The notes under the pieces are model-generated. The model saw only the letters and a list, made by a program, of their open reading frames with translations, was not told the origin of the DNA and did not search any database. Of a stretch of 64,000 bases of DNA, positions 8,051 through 19,500 are shown piece after piece (within the stretch, counting starts at the first letter, position 1; each line of letters starts with the position of its first letter). The stretch is from DAIODI01 sp046349255 (GTDB taxonomy: Bacteria; Pseudomonadota; Alphaproteobacteria; Rhizobiales; Aestuariivirgaceae), in NCBI GenBank assembly GCA_046349255.1, contig JAXMCR010000003.1:806001-870000 (forward strand), in the 5' to 3' direction. Made by a program: the position numbers and the translations under genes.

Positions 8051-8380
8051 CTAGACTCCTACGAGTTGAGCGAGGAAGAACGCGACGATCGCCGCCGCGG
8101 TTGCGTACTCGACCCGCCGTAGCCAGAAGAACACCGCGATCCCGAAGCCCAGCGCCCCGAACCGGGCGAGCGCCGTCGTGTCGGCGAGGAGGCCTGAGGG
8201 CGTCACGACCAGGCGCATGACCAGCGCCGCGACGAGCGCGGTCGCGAGCGCGCGCACCCAGAGCAGCAGGTCGCTCTCGGCGTCGATCCGCTTGACGGCG
8301 AACACGGCGAGCACCCGCCAGACGTAGGTCACGGCGAAGCCCGCCACGGCGATGGCCGCATAGACTCCGAACCCGTTCAT
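8051..8380 (-). CDS. azlD: AzlD family protein, small subunit of a branched-chain amino acid exporter
   Basis: A 109-residue integral membrane protein with about three or four hydrophobic helices, of the AzlD family. It works with the larger AzlC subunit to export branched-chain amino acids or analogues. The ATG at 8380 comes eight bases after the azlC stop, as expected for the pair. The segment YVWRVLAVFAVKRID near the N-terminus matches the family. Confidence 0.85.
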   Translation of the reverse strand: MNGFGVYAAIAVAGFAVTYVWRVLAVFAVKRIDAESDLLLWVRALATALVAALVMRLVVTPSGLLADTTALARFGALGFGIAVFFWLRRVEYATAAAIVAFFLAQLVGV

Positions 8381-8388
8381 CGCCCCGC

Positions 8389-9138
8389 TCACGGCGCGCG
8401 CCTCCGCTTCGGCGGCCCGAGCAGGAACGCCACCGTGCCGCCGACGACGCCCGCGATCAGCAGGTCGAAGCGCGGCGCCACGTAGCCCGCGACCGGCCCC
8501 AGCACCGCGCCGAACAGGATCGCCAGCACGTCGAAGCGCCAGCGGATGCTGCCGAACAGCGCGAGCAGGAAGAACGCGGGCGTGAAGAACACGAGCGTCA
8601 CGGCGAGCGCGTGCGGCAGCGTGTCCGCCAGCACGAAGCCGAGGATGGTGAAGCCGCACATGGCGATCGTCAGTGTCGTGCCGAGCCCGATCACCCACGG
8701 CACGCGCCGCCGGAACGGAATCTCCTCGATCTTGGTGTTGGCGAGCACCCAGATCGTGATGGCGATGAAGTGGACGGCCAGAAACTCGGGCCAGCGCTTC
8801 ACATGGTCGAGCCGCGACTTCGACAGCACCAGCACGGACATCGGCAGGAGGCGCACGGCGGTCAGCGTCACGGCGAGCGCGATGATCAGGAGGCCCGCCC
8901 CCTTCATCCACAGGTCGACGAACACGACCTGCCCCGGCAGCGCCCAGATGAACACGGTCGTCGCGAGCGCTGGAAGGAGCCCGAACCCCATGGAATGGGT
9001 GAACGCGCCGAAGCCGACGAACGAACAGGCCATCACCGTACCGGCGAGACTGAGCGAGCCCCGCACCCCATCGAAAAAGCCGCTCCAGTCATAGCCTGGC
9101 GCGGCGATCGTCGTCTGGTCTGCGGTCTCCGCCGTCAT
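8389..9138 (-). CDS. azlC: AzlC family ABC-independent amino acid exporter, large subunit
   Basis: A 249-residue membrane protein of the AzlC family, with the conserved GVRGSLSLAGTVMACSFVGF N-terminal region, then TTVFIWALPGQVVFVDLW and multiple hydrophobic helices. With AzlD it forms a secondary exporter for branched-chain amino acids in the inner membrane. First gene of a three-gene minus-strand unit azlC-azlD-GFA. Confidence 0.9.
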   Translation of the reverse strand: MTAETADQTTIAAPGYDWSGFFDGVRGSLSLAGTVMACSFVGFGAFTHSMGFGLLPALATTVFIWALPGQVVFVDLWMKGAGLLIIALAVTLTAVRLLPMSVLVLSKSRLDHVKRWPEFLAVHFIAITIWVLANTKIEEIPFRRRVPWVIGLGTTLTIAMCGFTILGFVLADTLPHALAVTLVFFTPAFFLLALFGSIRWRFDVLAILFGAVLGPVAGYVAPRFDLLIAGVVGGTVAFLLGPPKRRRAP

Positions 9139-9188
9139 GGCGAAACCCTAGCACGAAGCGGCGGGAATACCTCCGCCGAAACCGGATA

Positions 9189-11636
<2,448 letters not shown>

Positions 11637-11645
11637 GGGGAAGGG

Positions 11646-11987
11646 TCACTCCTTTTCCATGGTGCACTGTAGCGGATGCTGGTGCTGGCGGGCAAAGTCC
11701 ATCACCTGGGTCACCTTCGTTTCAGCCACCTCGTAGGTATAAACGCCACACACGCCGATCCCGCGCTGGTGGACGTGGAGCATGATCCGCGTCGCCTCCT
11801 CGCGCCCCTTGTTGAAGAACCGTTCGAGCACGTGCACCACGAACTCCATGGGCGTGTAGTCGTCGTTCAACAGCAGCACTTTGTAGAGACTGGGTTTCTT
11901 GGTCTTCGGTTCCGTCCGGGTGATGACGCCGGTCTGGCCGCTGTCGCGGCCGCCGCGCTTTGCCGAAAGGATGGTCTCGTGGCTCAT
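11646..11987 (-). CDS. clpS: ATP-dependent Clp protease adaptor ClpS
   Basis: A 113-residue adaptor that binds N-degron substrates and hands them to ClpA. The core YKVLLLNDDYTPMEFVVHVL holds the N-degron pocket residues (the N-D-D and the M of TPMEFV), and HVHQRGIGVCGVYTYEVAETK is typical. The C-terminus HQHPLQCTMEKE is highly conserved in alphaproteobacteria. Start at 11987 was chosen from the family's usual length; the frame is open further upstream. Forms an operon with clpA. Confidence 0.95.
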   Translation of the reverse strand: MSHETILSAKRGGRDSGQTGVITRTEPKTKKPSLYKVLLLNDDYTPMEFVVHVLERFFNKGREEATRIMLHVHQRGIGVCGVYTYEVAETKVTQVMDFARQHQHPLQCTMEKE

Positions 11988-12054
11988 GGTTCTTTTTGAA
12001 CGATCGCGCCGGACGGGGCCCGCCCCGCCGGTGCTTCGATGCGACTCCATGTTG

Positions 12055-12080
12055 AGTATATATGTGCTCCCGCGCCCAAG
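12055..12080 (-). promoter_or_regulatory. clpS: Tentative promoter of clpS-clpA
   Basis: On the minus strand a CTTGGG block is followed after about 14 bases by TATACT within an AT-rich stretch (ATATATACT), the only such patch between the phasin terminator and clpS. The CTTG could belong to a heat-shock sigma-32-type promoter, but the match is weak. Inference only. Confidence 0.25.
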
Positions 12081-12179
12081 GGGAGATGCTTTTCGCCGCG
12101 GAGTTTCCATAGAGCGCAATCCACCCCCTGAACCGCCGGCCGGCATCCGGCTGAACCATTCCGTCTGCTCAAAACGTAG

Positions 12180-12212
12180 AAGGCCCGGCCGGGGTTCACC
12201 CGGCCGGGCCTT
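12180..12212 (-). terminator. Intrinsic terminator of the phasin gene
   Basis: A perfect 14-bp inverted repeat, aaggcccggccggg and its complement, around a five-base loop (gttca), starting 24 bases after the phasin stop. On the minus strand the stem is followed by CTACGTTTTG, a weak T-tract. Confidence 0.65.
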
Positions 12213-12235
12213 CGCGATCGAACTCTCTACGGGAC

Positions 12236-12598
12236 TTACTTGGTCGCGGGCGCGCCGTTCGTCACCTTGGTCGAGAACTGGGCGACCTGCGACTCGAACG
12301 GCTTGTAAGCTTCCTTGGCGGCGGCCATGTACAGCTCGCCGATCTTGTTCCACTGGCCGATGAAGCTCTCGTAGGCTTCCTTGGCGAAGGCCTGCTGGGC
12401 CTCGACGGCCTTGTCGAGCGACTTGGCGGCGAGGATCTTCTCCATCGCGGCCGAACCCTTCTCGAAGTTCTTCTTCGAGAAATCGGCGGACTCGGCGGCA
12501 ATCGCCTGGAAGCCCTTGGTCATCGCAGTCGCGGACGCGACGTACGCATCAAAACCTTCCTTGCCGAACGCCTGAACGTCTTCGAACGACTTGATCAT
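12236..12598 (-). CDS. Phasin family protein
   Basis: A 120-residue, almost wholly helical phasin that coats polyhydroxyalkanoate granules. The phasin_2-type pattern is visible as FEDVQAFGKEGFDAYVASAT, then MTKGFQAIAAESADFSKKNFEKG and LDKAVEAQQAFAKEAYESFI. ATG at 12598 follows AGAGGAGC. Its promoter region holds two TGC-N3-GCA operator-like sites, so it is likely controlled by a PhaR/AniA-type repressor that also senses PHB. The PHB synthase genes are not in the window. A strong terminator follows. Confidence 0.9.
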   Translation of the reverse strand: MIKSFEDVQAFGKEGFDAYVASATAMTKGFQAIAAESADFSKKNFEKGSAAMEKILAAKSLDKAVEAQQAFAKEAYESFIGQWNKIGELYMAAAKEAYKPFESQVAQFSTKVTNGAPATK

Positions 12599-12650
12599 GT
12601 GAGTTGCTCCTCTGGGCTTGGACCGGAGTGGCCTCCGTGTCTTGACGCTC

Positions 12651-12679
12651 ATGTAATGCACTGCACAAAACTTCGTCAA
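12651..12679 (-). promoter_or_regulatory. Sigma-70-type promoter of the phasin gene
   Basis: On the minus strand, TTGACG (12674-12679) and TTACAT (12651-12656) are separated by exactly 17 bases, 53 bases before the start codon. The spacer contains the proximal TGC-N3-GCA site, so a bound repressor would block RNA polymerase. Confidence 0.55.
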
Positions 12680-12703
12680 GGCCATTTTGTGCACCGCACA
12701 AAA
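12657..12703. promoter_or_regulatory. Two PhaR/AniA-like operator sites at the phasin promoter
   Basis: Site 1 is TGCACTGCACAAAA at 12657-12670, between the -10 and -35 boxes. Site 2 is the inverted repeat TTTTGTGC-ACC-GCACAAAA at 12685-12703, just upstream of the -35. Both contain TGC-N3-GCA-CAAAA and their centres are about 33 bp apart, three helical turns. Known PhaR proteins recognise TGC/GCA-rich palindromes; the assignment of this regulator is inferred. Confidence 0.55.
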
Positions 12704-12716
12704 AATCGTGTTCGAC

Positions 12717-12734
12717 TTTGGACCAACGTCCAAA
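12717..12734. promoter_or_regulatory. Inverted repeat in the phasin-carboxypeptidase intergenic region
   Basis: TTTGGAC-CAAC-GTCCAAA, a perfect 7-bp inverted repeat, lies upstream of the phasin -35 box and could bind a dimeric regulator of either divergent gene. Seen directly; no regulator is known. Confidence 0.3.
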
Positions 12735-12956
12735 ACGCCGCGCCGAACGACCAATCTCGCCCCTTGCCCGCCAATCTTTACCTGTTGTTAGGTACCTCTT
12801 GCGAATCTGCGCAGCTGTTGACGGCGGGACACAGTCTCGCCGCGTCGCGGCAGCGGCGTTCCGGTCGGGGAGATAGGCCGGGACATCGCCGTTGCCCTTA
12901 ACGTGTTCAGAGCCGGTCGCTTCTTTCGGCTGGCTCTCGACGGGGTGGGGTATCGA
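12735..12956. other. Remainder of the 358-bp divergent intergenic region
   Basis: Between the phasin operators and the carboxypeptidase start. It should hold the carboxypeptidase promoter; a TTGACG at about 12828 is a possible -35, but no convincing -10 follows. No RNA gene or repeat was seen. Confidence 0.4.
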
Positions 12957-14720
12957 ATGAATTCCAAGGCGTGGGCCGCAGTCCGTGTGGCGTTCCTGTT
13001 CGCGGTTGCGGTAGTATTTGCGACCCTCTCCGCGGTTGCACCTGCGAATGCCGCGCCGTTTTCGGCGCTCGCAGTGGATGCCCGCACCGGCGAGATCCTG
13101 TTCGCCAAGGACATCGACGGGCCGCGGTATCCCGCCTCGCTCACCAAGATGATGACGCTCTACATCGTCTTCCAGGAGCTGAAGGCCGGCCGCATCTCGA
13201 AGACCACGCCCATCACCTTTTCCAAGTTCGCCGCCTCCCGCGCCCCCTCGAAGCTGGGCGTCCGGCCGGGCGGGACCATCACCATCGACCAGGCGATCCG
13301 CGCGCTCGTCACCAAGTCGGCGAACGACGTCGCCGCCGCGCTCGCCGAGAACCTCGGCGGCTCGGAGCCGGCCTTCGCGCAGCGCATGACGAAGACGGCC
13401 CGCGCGCTGGGCATGAGCCGCACCACGTTCCGCAACGCCTCCGGCCTGCCCGACCCGCAGCAGCGCACCACCGCGCGCGACATGGCGACACTCGGTCTGC
13501 GGCTGCAGCGCGACTTCCCGGAATACTTCGGCTACTTCAAGCTGCCGTCGTTCGCCTTCCAGGGCCGGGACATCCGCAACCACAACCGGCTGCTCGGCAA
13601 GCTCGACGGCATCGACGGCATCAAGACCGGCTACACGGCCGCCTCCGGCTTCAACCTCGTGAGCTCCGCCGGCCGCGGCGACCGCAGGATCGTCGGCGTC
13701 GTGATGGGCGGAGCGACCGGCAATGCCCGCAACCGCTACATGGCGGCGATGGTCGAGGGCGCCTTCAAGAAGGCCAAGGGCGGCACGCAGATCGCGCTCG
13801 CACCCGGCATGGCGCCGGGCAGCGCGCCGTCGACGATGGTGGCCGCCGCCGAAACCAAGAAGCCGAAGCGCGACACCTCGCAGCCGAAGGAGCGCTCGCC
13901 CGACGTCTCGACGCCCGATCCGGACATGTCGCTGGTACCCGCCCAGGTCACCGCCGACAACGACCAGGAGGGAAATTCGGGCTCCGGCGACGAGAGCAAC
14001 GCGCAGGACGAAGCCGCCGTAACCGGCACTCCCGCCGTGGCGGCGATGCAGCCCCAGCAACCGGCGCAAGCCCAGCCGCAACTGCCGCAGGCGGTGGCGC
14101 CGCCGGCCGCGTTCGTCGCCGTCGACGCCTCGCAGGCGCCGCAGGCTGCCAAGCCTGTCGTGACTGCCGCCGCCCCCGGTGTCTACACCATGGCCGGCCT
14201 GGTCGAATCGGTTTCGGGCAAGAGCGACAGCTTGTTCGCCCAACGCAAGGAGGCCGCCGCCGCGACCGCCGCGCAGCCGATCACCCTGCCCCCGACGACC
14301 GGGACATCCGCCGCCGAGGTCACGGCCAAGTCGCTCGCCGCCGCGACCACCAAGACGGCGCGCAAGGCAACGACCATCGAAGAGCAGCCGAAGCCGGTCT
14401 CGGACGAGCCGGTGACGCAGACGAACACGGCATCGATCGCTCCCTCTGACGACAGCGAAGAGGTGCGCTCGACCACCTGGTCGATCCAGATCGGCGCGTT
14501 CCCCTCCGAGGACGCAGCGAAGAAGCGTCTCCAGGCGGCGAAGGCGGCGGCCGGCAAGCAGCTCGCCGGCAGGAAGCCGCTCACGCTCTCGGCCAAGAAG
14601 GACGGCCAGACGCTGATCCGCGCGCGCTACTCCGGCTTCAACGAGAAGCAGGCCCGCGATGCCTGCAAGGCGCTGACCCGCAAGGGCCTCTCCTGCTTCG
14701 AGATCGCCCCGCAGAGCTGA
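12957..14720 (+). CDS. D-alanyl-D-alanine carboxypeptidase with SPOR domain
   Basis: A 587-residue periplasmic low-molecular-mass penicillin-binding protein that trims the terminal D-Ala from peptidoglycan stem peptides. After a signal peptide (cleavage near ANA), the S11 peptidase domain shows all three active-site motifs: SLTK, SAN and KTG in IKTGYT. A long low-complexity Ala/Pro/Gln/Thr-rich linker (about residues 280-500) leads to a C-terminal SPOR domain (WSIQIGAFPSEDAAKKRL), which in other proteins binds denuded glycan at the division site. An in-frame TTG/ATG further upstream would not improve the signal peptide; the ATG at 12957 follows GGGGTGGGG. Confidence 0.93.
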   Translation: MNSKAWAAVRVAFLFAVAVVFATLSAVAPANAAPFSALAVDARTGEILFAKDIDGPRYPASLTKMMTLYIVFQELKAGRISKTTPITFSKFAASRAPSKLGVRPGGTITIDQAIRALVTKSANDVAAALAENLGGSEPAFAQRMTKTARALGMSRTTFRNASGLPDPQQRTTARDMATLGLRLQRDFPEYFGYFKLPSFAFQGRDIRNHNRLLGKLDGIDGIKTGYTAASGFNLVSSAGRGDRRIVGVVMGGATGNARNRYMAAMVEGAFKKAKGGTQIALAPGMAPGSAPSTMVAAAETKKPKRDTSQPKERSPDVSTPDPDMSLVPAQVTADNDQEGNSGSGDESNAQDEAAVTGTPAVAAMQPQQPAQAQPQLPQAVAPPAAFVAVDASQAPQAAKPVVTAAAPGVYTMAGLVESVSGKSDSLFAQRKEAAAATAAQPITLPPTTGTSAAEVTAKSLAAATTKTARKATTIEEQPKPVSDEPVTQTNTASIAPSDDSEEVRSTTWSIQIGAFPSEDAAKKRLQAAKAAAGKQLAGRKPLTLSAKKDGQTLIRARYSGFNEKQARDACKALTRKGLSCFEIAPQS

Positions 14721-14742
14721 CCGTCGTCATCTTCCGCGCCCG

Positions 14743-15000
14743 AAAAAGGATCACCGGCTCAAGGCCGGTGATGACGGTTGCCCCCAGTCGTCACGGCAGG
14801 GCCTGACCCGGCCATCCTCTTGCCGCGCCGTTGAAAAAGGATCACCGGCTCAGGGCCGGTGACGACGGTTGCCCCCAGTCGTCATGGCCGGGCTCGACCC
14901 GGCCATCCTCTTGCCGGGCCGTTGAAAAAGGATCACCGGCTCAAGGCCGGTGATGACGAACAGGTCACGTCATGGCTGGGCCCGACCCGGCCATCCTCTT
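14743..15000. repeat. Three tandem 91-bp palindromic repeats
   Basis: Copies start at 14743, 14834 and 14925, each opening with aaaaaggatcaccggctc. Every unit has two hairpins: caccggc-tcaag-gccggtg, and one around ggccgggctcgacccggcc. Copy 3 is shortened in the middle. Both palindromes resemble REP-like elements I know from Hyphomicrobiales genomes. They lie between two convergent genes and may serve as a two-way terminator. Confidence 0.85.
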
Positions 15001-15007
15001 CGACGCA

Positions 15008-15703
15008 TTACCCCAGGAGCACGTCCTTGGCCTCGTTGATGCGGGCGGCGAGGTCGTCGGAGCCGCCGTGGTCGGGGTGGGCGACCTTCATCATGCGCCG
15101 GTGCGCGGCCTTGATCTCGGCTTCGCTCGCGCCCTCCTTCAGCCCCAGCACGCCGTACGCCTCGCGCCGGCTCATGGCGGTGCGGCCGCCCGATCGCCGC
15201 TCCTGACGGTCACCGGCGCCCTGGCTGTAGCCGGTGCGCCATTCGGGATCACGCCTGTCGAGATACGCCTCGATCAGCGTCAGCGACTGGTCCGTCTGCA
15301 TCCGGCACTCCTCGCGCAGTGCCAGAAGGTCGGCGATGTCGAGGGTCGAAAGCCGCCGGCCGCGGAATCGTCCGGCCACGACGGTGCCGTCAATCGTGCC
15401 GGTGTCGTGGTCGAGCTCCATCGACAGCATCGCCGTCTCGACCTTCGACTTCTTTCCCGCCCCGGCGCTGCCCGGCCAGCCGAACGGCTGCTGCAGCCCG
15501 AGGAGGCCGAGGCCATAGAGGAAGATCGGCACCGCCACGTAGAACCCGCCCCGCAGGGTCAGGAATCCCGCGAGCAGGATCGCCCCGGTGCCGACGAGCT
15601 TGCGGGCGACGCCGGCGAGCTGCGTCGGGTTCGATCGCATGAACGAGCGGCTCAGGTAGGCCATGCCGACGAAGCCGGCGATCAGCGCGAGGAAATACGG
15701 CAT
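15008..15703 (-). CDS. Membrane protein with C-terminal J domain (DnaJ/TIM14-like)
   Basis: A 231-residue protein with two N-terminal membrane helices (about 1-20 and 40-68), a cytoplasmic middle region containing METELDHDTG-like acidic segment and a C-terminal J domain with the HPD motif (KVAHPDHGG) that would stimulate an Hsp70 ATPase. The layout, with membrane anchor first and J domain last, resembles TIM14/Pam18-like proteins of alphaproteobacteria. Its ATG overlaps the stop of the VWA gene by one base (TAATG), so the two are translated together. Confidence 0.85.
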   Translation of the reverse strand: MPYFLALIAGFVGMAYLSRSFMRSNPTQLAGVARKLVGTGAILLAGFLTLRGGFYVAVPIFLYGLGLLGLQQPFGWPGSAGAGKKSKVETAMLSMELDHDTGTIDGTVVAGRFRGRRLSTLDIADLLALREECRMQTDQSLTLIEAYLDRRDPEWRTGYSQGAGDRQERRSGGRTAMSRREAYGVLGLKEGASEAEIKAAHRRMMKVAHPDHGGSDDLAARINEAKDVLLG

Positions 15704-16437
15704 TACTTGAGCTGCTCCAGGAGCAGCGTCGAGCCGCCCCCCTTGTCGCGCGCGTGCTCGACGAGCGCCTGGCGACCGCCGGCCGCGTAGACCGCCACCG
15801 CCGCCAGCAGCTCCTTGAGCTGGCGCGCCGACGACTGGTCGAACCGGCACCAGGCCCCGCGCGTCAGCCGCGCGATCTCCTTGAAGGTGCGCTCGGCGGC
15901 GATGTCGTGGCCTTCCTGGAACAGGAACACCGGCACGCCGAGGAGGCCGATCTCGCCCGCCTTGGCGCACAGTGCGTCCGCGTTCTCTTCCATGCAGTCG
16001 CCGACGTAGACGCAAGCGTTCACGCGGGCGGCGCGCGCCTCGGTCAGCACGTGGCTCAGAACCTTGGAAATCTGTGTATTTCCGCCACGCACGGAAACCT
16101 GCGTCATCAGCTTTGCCAGCGCCTCGGGGTGGCTCACCCACTTCGAGGAGCGGCACTCGCCGAAGCCGCGGAAGAACACGAGCTGCACGTCGAGCCCGCC
16201 GATCTTGGCGGTTTCGGCAAACATCTCCGACTGGATCTGGAGCGCCCGGTCCCAGGTCGGCTGGCGGCTCATGGTGGCGTCCATCGCGAAAATCAACCGG
16301 CCGCGCTCGCCTTCCTTGGCGGCGACAGGCTTCATCGCGTTCACCTGCGCAAGGAAGTCCGAAACCTCCTTCGCCCCGCTCCTGGCAGGGGTGGAGGCGC
16401 CTTGCGCGCTCGATGTCGGCACGTTGGATTTCGTCAT
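15703..16437 (-). CDS. VWA domain-containing protein
   Basis: A 244-residue cytosolic protein with a von Willebrand factor A-like fold. The MIDAS-type motif is AMDATMS (D-x-T-x-S), with the second threonine region VRGGNTQISK and the Asp of YVGDCMEEN further on. No signal peptide or membrane helix. The partner is unknown; the coupled J-domain membrane protein is the obvious candidate, which suggests a chaperone-type task. ATG at 16437 was chosen because it starts the conserved MTKSN segment. Confidence 0.8.
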   Translation of the reverse strand: MTKSNVPTSSAQGASTPARSGAKEVSDFLAQVNAMKPVAAKEGERGRLIFAMDATMSRQPTWDRALQIQSEMFAETAKIGGLDVQLVFFRGFGECRSSKWVSHPEALAKLMTQVSVRGGNTQISKVLSHVLTEARAARVNACVYVGDCMEENADALCAKAGEIGLLGVPVFLFQEGHDIAAERTFKEIARLTRGAWCRFDQSSARQLKELLAAVAVYAAGGRQALVEHARDKGGGSTLLLEQLK

Positions 16438-16540
16438 GGCACGCCCGTTTCCCGGCAAAGCGAACGTAGCGGAAAAGCTTCCGGTTTCCCTTAATCTGGT
16501 GCGGCGGGCGCCCAAGATAAAGGGCGACCCTCGCGTTCCG

Positions 16541-19500
16541 TCAGCCCTCGTCGGCCTCCATCGACATCAGCGCCGCGTTGCCGCCCGAGGCGGTCGTATC
16601 GATCGACACGACGCGCTCGGTAGCAAACCGCGGCAGGTAGTGCGGGCCGCCCGCCTTCGGGCCCGTGCCCGACAGGCCTTCGCCGCCGAACGGCTGGGCC
16701 TCGACCACCGCGCCGATCTGGTTGCGGTTCACGTACATGTTGCCCACGCGCACCCGGGCGCGCACCTGCTCCACCGTCTTCTCGATGCGGGTGTGAAGGC
16801 CGAGCGTCAGGCCGAACCCCTTGTCATTGAGGGAGTCCACCACCTCGTCCAGCCGGTCGGCCCGGTAGCGGATCACGTGCAGCACCGGCCCGAACACCTC
16901 GCGTTCGAGTGGCTTGAGGTCAGGGAGTTCGAAGGCGACCGGCGCGAAGAACGTGCCCGCCTTCGTCTCCGGCGGCAGGCGACACTCGGCGATGATCCTG
17001 TGGCGCGCGGCGAACGCATCGCGATGGCGCTGCAGGACGGCGCGCGCGTCCTCGTCGATCACCGGGCCGACGTCGGTCGTGTAGTCGGCGGGATCGCCCA
17101 CCTTCAGCTCGTGCATGGCGCCCGCGAGCATGTCGGTGACCTTCTTCGCCACGTCCTCCTGCACGAACAGGATCCGCGCCGCCGAGCAGCGCTGGCCGGC
17201 GCTGTCGAACGCCGAGGCGATGCAATCGCGCACCGCCTGTTCGGGCAGCGCCGAGGAATCGACGATCATCGCGTTCATGCCGCCGGTCTCGGCGATCAGT
17301 GGAACGATGGGTCCGGTTCGCGCGGCGAGGCTACGATTGATGATCGACGCCGTCTCGTTCGAGCCGGTGAAGGCGACGCCGGCGATCCGGCGATCGCCGA
17401 GCAGCTTGCCGCCGATCCGCGCGCCATCACCCGGAAGGAGCGCGAGAGCGTCGGCCGGCACGCCCGCGCGGTGCAGGAGCTCGACGCCCGCGGCGGCGAC
17501 CAGCGGCGTCTGTTCGGCGGGCTTGGCGATCACCGCGTTGCCGGCGGCGAGGGCGGCAGCGACCTGTCCGGAAAAGATCGCGAGCGGAAAGTTCCAGGGG
17601 CTGATGCAGGCGAACACGCCCCTGCCCCCGAGCCGCAGTTCGTTGCGCTCGCCGGTCGGTCCCGGCAGGCGCACCGGTTCTGCGAATTGCACGCGGGCGC
17701 GCTGCGCGTAGTAGCGCAGGAAGTCGACGGCCTCGCGCAGGTCGGCGAGCCCGTTGTCGAGGGTCTTGCCGGCCTCGCGCACGAGAAGGTCGATGAGCCG
17801 CGCGCTCTCCGCCTCGTAAAGGTCGGCCGCCTTCTCGAGGGTCGATGCGCGGGCTTCACCGCCTTGGCGGTCCCAGTCGATGTAGGCGCGGTGCCCCGCC
17901 GCGAGCGCCGTCTCGATCGCACGATCGTCGGCCTCGCGCACGAAGCCGACACGCACGGCGCGGTTCTGCGGCGAGGTTACCGGCTTCGGATCGAGGCCGG
18001 CAGCACCATTGAGGCCCGCGACCGAGGGCGCAGCGGTGAACGGGCGGCTCGCGGCGGCCACCATGTCGCGTTCGAGCGCGGCGCGCGTGCGGTTGTCCCA
18101 GAGCGGCAGCCCGGCGCTGTTCTTGCGGGGCGCAAAGATATCCGCCGGCAGCGGGATGCGCGGGTTCGGGATGCTTTTGAGGGTAGACACGGCCTCCACG
18201 GGATCGGCGATGATCGCCTCGATCGGCGCCTCGTCGTCGGCGAGCCGGTTGACGAACGACGTGTTCGCGCCGTTCTCGAGCAGCCGTCGCACGAGATAGG
18301 CGAGCAGGTCCTCGTGGCTGCCGACGGGAGCATAAATGCGGCAGGGAATGTCCATGTGGTCGCGGCCAACGACCTCGGCGTAAAGCGCCTGCCCCATGCC
18401 GTGCAGCCGCTGGAACTCGAACGACCGGTCGTTCCCCGCAAGCACCGCGACCGCGGCGACCGTGTGGGCGTTGTGGGTCGCGAACTGCGGATAAAACACC
18501 GCGCGGTTGGCGAGCAGGAAGCGGGCGCAGGCGAGGTAGGAGACGTCGGTCGAAACCTTGCGCGTGAACAGCGGGTAGCCGGCGAAGCCTGCTTCCTGAG
18601 CGCGCTTGATCTCGCTGTCCCAGTAGGCGCCCTTGACGAGGCGCACGGGCAGCCGCCGCCGTGTTGCCCTGGCGACCTGCGCCAGCCATTCGAGCGTCGG
18701 CAGGGCGCGCTTGCCGTAGGCCTGCACGGCGAGGCCCAGACCGTCCCAGCCGGCAAGCCGTGCGCTTTGGGCGAGCGTGCCGAAGAGTTCGAGCGAGATG
18801 TCGAGGCGGTCGACCTCCTCGGCATCGATGGTGAGGCCGATCCCGGCGGCGCGCGCCTGGACCGCCAGGTCCTCGACGCGCGGCAGAAGCTCGCTCATCA
18901 CGCGCGCGTGCTGCTTCTCTTGGTAGCGCGGATGCAGCGCCGAAAGCTTCACCGACAACGACGGCTTGTCGAAGATGTCGCTGCCGTTCGCCTTTGCCGC
19001 GGCCTTGCCGACCGCTTCGAGCGCGTTGGCGTAGGACTGGAAGTAGCGGTCCGCGTCGTGCGCCGTCATCGCCGCCTCGCCCAGCATGTCGTAGGAGAAG
19101 CGATAGCCTTCGGCCTCGAGCGGACGGGCGACCTGCAGCGCCTCCTTGATCGTGCGCCCGAGCACGAACTGCTTGCCCATGATGCGCATCGCCTGCCGCA
19201 TGGCCTGGCGGATGATCGGTTCGCCCGAGCGCGACACCAGCCGGCCGAGGATGCCGGAGAAGTCGGTGTTCTTGATGCCGCCGAGCTCGAGCACGCGGCC
19301 CGTCATCATCAGGCCCCACGCGGACGCGTTGACGAACAGCGAGTCGGACTGGCCGAGGTGACGCTCCCAGTCGCGGCCGCCGATCTTGTCGGCGATCAGC
19401 TTGTCGGCGGTCTCCGCGTCGGGGATGCGCAGCAGCGCCTCGGCGAGGCACATGAGGACGACGCCCTCCTCGCTCGACAGCGAATATTCCTGCATGAACT

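Noticed and set aside
14743..15000. The repeats as a possible CRISPR array
   Set aside because: The 91-bp units are themselves repeated with no unique spacers, and each is a double palindrome; no cas genes are present.
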